Assembly: GCA_002197995.1 (NCBI GenBank)
Contig: NGZR01000003.1
Coordinates: 5,890,001 to 5,954,000, forward strand
DNA from: Gaeumannomyces sp. JS-464
Lineage: Eukaryota > Ascomycota > Sordariomycetes > Magnaporthales > Magnaporthaceae
DNA length: 64,000 nucleotides
Reading direction: 5' to 3'
The stretch's first letter is position 1. Each line of letters starts with the position of its first letter. Of this stretch, positions 57,472 through 64,000 are shown piece by piece. The notes under the pieces are model-generated. The model saw only the letters and a program-made list of their open reading frames with translations. It did no database searches and was not told the DNA's origin. A program made the position numbers and the translations under genes.

Positions 57472-59020
57472 GATCGAGGCGCCCAGCATGCTTGTTTCGC
57501 AAGCCACGCCTTCGATGGATCGATCGAAGAAGGCTCGGCGGGCGCCCACTAGGCTTGGGACCTTGCAGGGATGATGGTGTTGCTGGTTGGTGGCGGAGGC
57601 TCAATCCACAACTGCTCAGAAAACGAGCGACAAGCAGTTGGGATGCAAAGCGGTTTTGTGAGCGAGTGTCAGGACAGACGACGCGAGAGAAGCGGACAAC
57701 ACTAGGTGTCGGGTTAGAGCACGACGAAATGGCGAGTGGCGGCGGTTAAAGTCATGAGCGTTATTCTGCTGCCTGACGGGGTAAAGGGAATCCCTGGGTG
57801 GACAGAGAGGCGGGTGACGCCAGCATTCTGGGACAAGATTCTGGGACAGGCTGCATGGGGGACAAAGGGCGCGCGGCCCAGCAGCCAAGCAATATGGGCA
57901 TTATGGGCGACTTGCTGACGGACGGCTTGGCATTCTCGTAAAGGGCAAAGGCCGACACTCGACGGCCCGCGATATTGAACTTTTGTAGGATTTCAGCAGC
58001 GGCGCAGCCCAGTTAGCGTTGGCAAGGTGGGGCGGGCTGTGCAGCACAAGCGAGCCAACCCGAGTGGCTGTCACTGGTTTCGCTGGCCTCGCCGACAGGT
58101 CGACCCATTTCCCATGGAAGTTACGACTGACACTGCTGTGCCTTTTCTCCCATACTGTCGTCATGCAGTCTTGCGTGCTCCCGCTTCCCCACCCGAGTCA
58201 TGGACTATGGTTGGCTGGCCGCCAAGGCGAGCTTCTGGTGTTTGTTTGCCCGTTTCTCTAAGAAGGTTTGATGAGCTGCTTGGTTTTGCCTCGAGCGCGA
58301 TGGAAAGGGCATTCCACTCACGGTGGCTTTGTGAATCGCAGACGTGAAAGACATCAATTTTTGGTCACACAAGAGGATGTGTGTAGGTGCCAACTCCTTA
58401 GGCCGCCACCCACGTCGCGCAACCCAGCTTGATCAATCTCTGCCAGGAAAACATGTTTTCTAAGCGACAGACGTTGGTTCGTCCAGAGACAAAGCCTCAA
58501 TGCCCAACTGACTCCAAACCGACAGATGCGCCTATCCGTTGATTCGTGCGGTCCGTTCCGAGATGATGAGGCTCCGTGACTGGGCCGACTCATCTGTCTG
58601 GCAAGACTCGATCGATACCCAGATTGCGGCTCCTCAATATAGTCAACCACCAGAGAGGCGTCTCGTTATTTTCTCTTGCTGACCTGTGATATCCCGTTTC
58701 CCAACTTCCATTCACACTAGGCCATCCCCTTCCCTTCGTCTCAGGGAACGCCAGAATGTCGACCGGTTGCTCAATGTGTGACCCCGGCTGAGAAGCCTTT
58801 GCTCGATGCCGAGATCCAGTCACTCCACCGAGGCTTGCACTCCAGGCACTCAAAGTTCATCAGCTTTCTCCGGTGACTGTCAATTTCTACATGACACTGG
58901 GTTATACCAGAGCAGCGTTAAATAAAAATCCTCTTCCTTGCCCCCAGCCGCCTCCAGCTCTGCCTGCAGGTGTCTCCGGCGTTCCATCGACACCTGTCCG
59001 CTGTCGTGCCACTGCCCGCA
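57472..59020. other. Spacer between divergent genes
   Basis: Promoters of GH76 (minus) and the unknown gene (plus). No exon recognised. Confidence 0.45.
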
Positions 59021-60061
59021 ATGGCAGAAAACATCATCGTCCTGGAGGACCCCGCGTCCGAGAACGCACCACCGCGACCGCCGTACGTATCACTCAACCC
59101 GGCACGCAGAATCACGGACCATACGAGCAACAGCTACGACTCCCGCGACGTGCCTGACGCCGAGGCCAAGTACCCGTATCTGGCAGCCGCTTTGAAAGAG
59201 CGGGTCGAGGGCCTGGCCGTCGAGTTCCTTGAGCGGGGGGCGCGAGGCCGCACGTCTGCTTCGTCCTTAGGCTCGCCCAGCCCGCCCTCGGCAACAGCCT
59301 GGTCCGGCTGTCGGTGGAACCGGCCCGCGACGCGCGGCACCCGGGCTCGGCGGCGTGCACCATCAGCCTGTTTGGCCCGTTCGCGCGCACGCTCGGGTCC
59401 AACGCGAGGTATATCTTCCAAATGCACAACACGCAGCAAACGCTCCTCAGCTTCGTCAAGGTTATGACGGGCGAGCACCTCGGCGCTTACAGGCTATCCC
59501 AAACCGGCGACCTGACGGCCTTCAAGTTCGCCGTGCTCGAGCTTCCTACAGGGAGGCGGGTTTATGCTGGAACGCGGGACTGGATGTAAGTTCCCGATTT
59601 GTCGCCTGCTATTTTTTTCTGGCAGCAGCAGGAACCATAACGGTTACGACATATTATAAAGGGCCCTTGCTGACAAGCCGACGTCCACGCGCATCCACAC
59701 ACACACACACACAGTGCTCAAGTGTTTTACCGCTTCTACGTCATGCACTGGGTTGACTGGCAAGTCTATGGAGTCCTCCCTCCCTGCCAGCCCGCATCAG
59801 ATGTCCTGTCCCCGGACCGGCAGACCCAGATCCACCTGCCTCGACAGGAATCACGGGTCATCGACTGGGCCAAGGCATACTTCCACGAGATCATCGGCAT
59901 CTACCCGGAAAGGCCGATCGCAGTGACGCATGGAGACCACTCCCAGACGAGCGCCTACTACCACGATCTGCCCCGTGCGCGGCCAGTTCCTTGACCCCGA
60001 GTTCTCGCGCATCGTTGAGCACCGTGTCGGCGAAGTAGTTGCGGCGTTTCCGTATGAATAA
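59021..60061 (+). CDS. Uncharacterised fungal protein, 2 exons; reading frame interrupted
   Basis: Exons 59021–59585 and 59715–60061 are joined by a 129-bp intron ending in a (CA)n stretch. With G6 at 59235–59240 one base longer and C4 at 59971–59974 one base shorter, a single 303-residue frame results. Visible segments: MAENIIVLEDPASENAPPRP, YPYLAAALKERVEGLAVEFL, VCFVLRLAQPALGNSLVRLS, TISLFGPFARTLGSNARYIF, YRFYVMHWVDWQVYGVLPPC, WAKAYFHEIIGIYPERPIAV and FSRIVEHRVGEVVAAFP. No signal peptide, helix or known motif. I do not recognise the family; a lineage-restricted cytosolic protein is the safest statement. Confidence 0.55.
59696..59713 (+). repeat. (CA)n microsatellite at an intron 3' end
   Basis: Nine CA units ending directly in the acceptor CAG (59712–59714) of the unknown gene's intron; the dinucleotide run takes the place of the usual polypyrimidine tract. 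Confidence 0.8.
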
Positions 60062-62392
60062 CGTCCGTCGAATCCTTACAAGACGTGATGGAATTACCAC
60101 GGTAGCAAGAACCGACAGAAGAGAATTGGGAGGCTGTAGGAACACGAAAAGCGGAGGGGATATAAGGGAGCTCATTTACAGCTGTTCTCCCTTCTTCAAA
60201 GGGCGCACGCCATCAACCGCCCTGCTGCTATTGACGCAGACGCCGACTCAGGACCTAGTACCTCTCGACCCAAGGCTAAGGCTATTCACGGCGCCACAAA
60301 GAACAAAGGCTATCATGGTCCAGCGTTTTCTGACAACTGTATTTAAAACTCTCATGGGAAGCACCCATCGCTAGTGATGGGATCCGCGCAGCACCCCTCC
60401 ACTCCCTGCTTGGGTGCCGCTGATCGAGGTATAGTATGCGTCCAACACGGTGGGCGTTAAGCATACTTGATATAGGTGACAAGCGGAAAGACGCAGGACC
60501 GCCTAGAAGTAGGCCGTTGACAGCGAGGGAAAGGAGAGAAGGACATCTAGAAAGGAAGGGCGAAGCTTCGAGAAGAAAGTGAATAGGCACCTAGGTAGGA
60601 GCGCCCAGAGGAGGTGATGAGAACAGGTTGCAAGTGATCAGATATTCCCGGGTCAAGTTGTAAATGTAGCGGAGATAGACGGCATGTCATGGGAGAGTGT
60701 GGCCAAATTAAGGCTAAGTGAGTGAAGATGGTGAAGTAAGGTTTCTAGTCGGCACCATGTACTAACTAACCCATGGCACTTTCCAATTATATGCTTTCTT
60801 TTCTTGGAAGCTTTTGATCCGTGGGTTTTTAGCTTATCCAACATGTCAAGCACCTCGTGTGGGATAGGTGACAGCTCCTTTACCTGTTCCGGGACTTGAA
60901 GCAGCCGCTCCTCCGGCAGCAGCGCTCCCTCGGGAGGTGAAGGCTAGAAGGCCGCCGCCGGCTAGTTGTCTCAGACCATCTACTGTGGGTGAGTGATCTT
61001 GCAGTGACGCATGATATACACGCGTCAAAAAAAAAAAAAAAAAAAAAAAAAAGGCTCACCGGCCATACTTTATTAGCCCAGTGGCAGCGGCGAGCCGAGC
61101 CTGTTTCTGCGAGCGAGACGAGCTTCAGCATCCGCCACGCGCCAAAGCCCAGTCCACCCTCGAGTCCGCCGTCTCGCGATCATGCCCGAAACGCTGGGGG
61201 ATAGCAGAGCGCCTTTACTAGATACGAGCTAGTCAGCACCGTTTATGAGCAGGGATGTAGTCAAAGCGTGAGCAACAAAACATCTACCGTCGGGAGAACA
61301 CTATCTTGATAAGAGCGGCTTCATTCCCGCCCAACAATAGTTTTTTTTTATTCATGTTCATTCTCATCCTGCACACCCAACACATCCCAGGTGCCAATTA
61401 AGCAACTGAGCAAATGATGAGGTAGATAGAGCCCAAGTATATCTTAATGGGTAGATCTCGCTGTTCCCGCCCTATTCTTGTTTCTTTTTTTGTTCTTTTC
61501 TTCTTCCCTGCTTTCACCTCGCTGGGTCTTTCTCCCAGCTGCACCAATACTCCCGCTCTCGTGAAGCTTCCCATTTTAAATCCATCCACGCCGGTTTGCA
61601 CCATCCATCCAAATGCAGCAAAGGCAAGTAACAAGCAAGTGCTGGAAATACAACAAAGCCACAGTGGGCACTTCAAAGGGCATCGCCCTAAAGGCCGTGC
61701 GAGCTTGAGGCAAATCAAGAGAGAAAGGAAATGATATATGCGGCTGATATCGCCTGTGTTGGATCTTTGATGGGTGGGTGTAGTGACACAAATCGTTGGT
61801 TCTTTGCTCGGTGGTGAGTGTTTTCTATAAATATGGCTGGAGGCGAGAAAGCAAAGAGATGGTAGTAGTAAAAGACAGGGAATGAGAAGGAGAGAGAAAC
61901 AAGCAGAGTAGGAAAAAAAAAAAAAAAAAAACAAGAGATCTTCAATGAAAGTCGGGAAAGTGAAGAATTGCTTTGGTGGGATGAATCTGGTCGTTTCGTT
62001 ACGTGAAATGTCTGTTGAGAGCACGCGCGGTATAAACTCCTTTCGCTGATGACCGTGATGATAAAGTGATAAAAGATGCTGATACCCAGAGATTTGTTCG
62101 TCGCAAGTGCTTTGGCGCCGTGCTCCCTGGCCGGATCGATAGTCGCGACCTTGTTTTTTGGGCTGGAATGCTTGGTAGTCCTATGACCCGATAATGATAA
62201 AAGAATAAACGCCTAAACCCCGTCCCGGGGATCGAAATCGTGGAAGAAAAGCATCGTCTCGGCCGGGTGGGATGAGACGATGGTGTATCGCAGAAAAGAG
62301 AAATGTAGTTGCTGGATGATGCGTATAGCGGGCTCGATAGGGCTCGACATCACATCCCGCTTGATGGGCAGCAGTCACTGCCATCCATCCAC
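60062..62392. other. 2.3-kb spacer between convergent genes
   Basis: Holds 3' ends of the unknown gene and VAC7. A26 at 61027–61052 and A19 around 61913–61931. No exon seen. Confidence 0.45.
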
Positions 62393-64000
62393 CTAGATTG
62401 CAGCAGAAACCGCGAGAGACTCGGGCGTCCCAGGAGCAACCGCCCCGGGATCGCTGGCTGAGTTGGGCTTGACCCGCGTCTTTCCGGAGATGGCAATGGT
62501 GCGGACGCGCTGGCTAAGGGGCAGCGAGTACTTGAGGACGCCCTTGACGACCAACTCGAACTCGTCCCCGATGACACGTCCCCATCTCTCCGTCCCACCT
62601 GGCTCGGTGCTGTTTCCAGGCTTTTCAAGTCTAAGGCCTCCCGTTGTGGTCGAGGCGCCCTTGTTGAAAAAGGAGCCCTCAAACTGCAGCGGTTGGTCCA
62701 GCTCACGTACCGTGCCAAGCCTCCAGAGCGGGCCCATATCGTCCGGTGGTGGATCGTCGGCCGGATCGCCAGGGGGGCCGGCCCTGGCAACTGCTGGCGC
62801 GACTTGGTGCCCATTTTCGTTGTCTTCGCTAATGCTTGTCCTCCTGGCCCTCCTCGCAACAAAAGACCGAGATCCACGAGACACTACGTCTCGTGGCCCA
62901 GGCTTTTGTCGCCATGAATCGGGCCCCGCGTATGGCGATTTAGCAAAGATCTCGAGGTCTGACGAGTCCACGACGACCAGTACAACGTTGGGGTTCTGGG
63001 CCTTGACCATCATGTCGAACATGAGCTCCTGTTCGCTGGCGATGACATTGCTAATCTTAATGAGCTCTAGTCCGGTCAGGGGCTGCGATGTCGCAAACAT
63101 GAACCCGATGGCTCCCGATACCACCAGCAGGAGCATCACCGTCAACACCAGGCAGCTGGCCATGCGGTTGAGCAATGATGGCTGATGGCGCCGCTGGTGC
63201 TGCCTGTATGCCGCCACTGCCGCACGTTGTTGGTGATCCGCCATGAGCGAGTGGTGATATCTGTTCCCTCCTCGGCGCGTCCGGGGCGACCGCACGGTCT
63301 GGACCAACGGGGTTCGCTCGTCGTCGGCCCCGGTAGTGGTGTCGTCCAGGTCGTATCCCACGGCAGGAGTGAGGTGCGGCCCGCGCTTCCCGCCGCCCGC
63401 CCCGCGTGCTGATGAGACGGATCCGAAACGGGGACTTGGTGGCGCCGGTGAGTTCCTTGCGCTGCCGCCAGCGCCTGAGATCCTCGGCCGCTGAGATCCG
63501 AGAAAAGGAGAGTCCCCGTTATCGAAGAGATATGTGTGCCCGTTGCTGGGTCGGCCCAGAGGCCCGATGTGGTGTGGGTGCCGTGCTACCGTTGCGCCAC
63601 GGCCGGACCCGGATGCGCTCCCCCTGGCAGAGCCACCGTCTTCATCGATAAGCAGACCCAGGTTTTCCGCCGCGAGGCCGGGATTATACGTGTTGGAGAA
63701 TTTCTTCTTCTTCGCCGCTACGGCGCTGCCGGGGGCAGGGGGGAGAGGGTGCCCATATCCAACGTCCATAACACCGTGAATAGATCGCATGCCGCTGCGG
63801 TCGATCTGGCTAGCCATGGATGTGGCGCTCGGCGTTCGCGAGTGGAAGCGATTGTGCGGCCGATCACGGGCATCTGGCGGGTTAGAATCGTACACGAATG
63901 TCTCGTCCGAGTCCGAGGTGTCGGCCTCGTCCACCGCGCTGGCGATTTTGGCCTCGAAGTTGTCAGCTTTGGAGGAGGCTGCATTTAGCGATGACCTGGT
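62393..64000 (-). CDS. VAC7: Vac7-type vacuolar segregation protein, 3' part (5' end beyond the window)
   Basis: Open without interruption from the window edge to the stop at 62393, at least 535 residues; the reading continues in frame to base 64000, so the N-terminus is missing. A disordered Ser/Pro-rich region contains FVYDSNPP and NTYNPGLAAENLGLLIDEDG. One membrane helix follows (ASCLVLTVMLLLVVSGAIGF), then the conserved lumenal segment ELIKISNVIASEQELMFDMM, VKAQNPNVVLVVVDSSDLEI, FAKSPYAG and, further on, LQFEGSFFNKGAS. These are hallmarks of Vac7, the vacuolar-membrane activator of the PI3P 5-kinase Fab1 that controls PI(3,5)P2 and vacuole size. No frame slips in this gene. Confidence 0.9.
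   Translation of the reverse strand, partial: TRSSLNAASSKADNFEAKIASAVDEADTSDSDETFVYDSNPPDARDRPHNRFHSRTPSATSMASQIDRSGMRSIHGVMDVGYGHPLPPAPGSAVAAKKKKFSNTYNPGLAAENLGLLIDEDGGSARGSASGSGRGATVARHPHHIGPLGRPSNGHTYLFDNGDSPFLGSQRPRISGAGGSARNSPAPPSPRFGSVSSARGAGGGKRGPHLTPAVGYDLDDTTTGADDERTPLVQTVRSPRTRRGGNRYHHSLMADHQQRAAVAAYRQHQRRHQPSLLNRMASCLVLTVMLLLVVSGAIGFMFATSQPLTGLELIKISNVIASEQELMFDMMVKAQNPNVVLVVVDSSDLEIFAKSPYAGPDSWRQKPGPRDVVSRGSRSFVARRARRTSISEDNENGHQVAPAVARAGPPGDPADDPPPDDMGPLWRLGTVRELDQPLQFEGSFFNKGASTTTGGLRLEKPGNSTEPGGTERWGRVIGDEFELVVKGVLKYSLPLSQRVRTIAISGKTRVKPNSASDPGAVAPGTPESLAVSAAI

Noticed and set aside
1..64000. CRISPR array, operon or prokaryotic origin
   Set aside because: Spliceosomal introns, fungal families and spacer structure throughout; no spaced direct repeats.

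Overview
The window is nuclear DNA of a filamentous ascomycete (Pezizomycotina, most likely Sordariomycetes). Genes are GC-rich and split by short GT–AG introns (58–130 bp is typical here) with CTAAC-like branch sites. They are separated by 1–4 kb of lower-complexity spacer, and the families are fungal: Vac7, a SUR7/PalI-like membrane protein, a GH76 wall mannosidase, amidoligase, an ALO-type secreted flavin oxidase and a WDR44-like WD40 protein. I see no bacterial operon logic, CRISPR array or rRNA gene.

Layout. 1.2–3.6 kb (minus): ArsB/CitMHS-type permease with a short cryptic first exon. 5.8–7.6 kb (plus): multi-pass membrane protein with a disordered tail. 8.9–11.5 kb (plus): secreted S41 (CPAF-like) peptidase with a GPI-type tail. 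12.0–13.2 kb (plus): SUR7/PalI-like four-helix protein. 14.3–16.5 kb (minus): FAD monooxygenase. 16.5–20.0 kb: large homopolymer-rich spacer. 20.0–21.9 kb (plus): single-pass mucin-like membrane protein, convergent with an uncharacterised fungal protein at 22.1–23.5 kb (minus). 27.0–28.1 kb (plus): secreted tandem-repeat protein alternating acidic and Lys/Arg-rich modules. 28.9–30.75 kb (minus): ALO-type oxidase. 31.8–32.7 kb: C2H2 zinc-finger protein. 33.5–34.3 kb: short-chain dehydrogenase. 34–37 kb: gene-poor stretch with two small related membrane ORFs and a tRNA-like relic. 38.6–39.9 kb: Dom34/pelota. 40.8–45.2 kb: WDR44-like WD40 protein. 45.6–51.4 kb: accessory stretch with several decayed genes (LRR/F-box-like, SNTX-like, metallo-beta-lactamase) plus an unknown and a WW-domain protein. 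54.6–60 kb: amidoligase, GH76 and an unknown protein. 62.4 kb to the end: 3' part of VAC7, running off the right edge.

The clearest window-wide signal is technical but matters for every reading: about 18 places where a conserved protein continues perfectly only if one base is restored (occasionally removed), nearly always in a G, C or A run. They hit ten genes, including Dom34, GH76, amidoligase and the WD40 gene, so they look like uncorrected assembly indels rather than pseudogenes. Two genes (22.1–23.5 kb and 50.4–51.4 kb) also carry in-frame stops of the C-to-T kind, and the second has lost internal sequence, so at least that one may be genuinely dead.

The best candidate for something undescribed is the gene at 27.0–28.1 kb: five near-identical repeats, a secretion signal, dibasic sites between acidic segments and very recent internal duplication. 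It resembles a kexin-processed repeat (KEP) precursor, but no tailoring genes of a known fungal RiPP pathway lie beside it.
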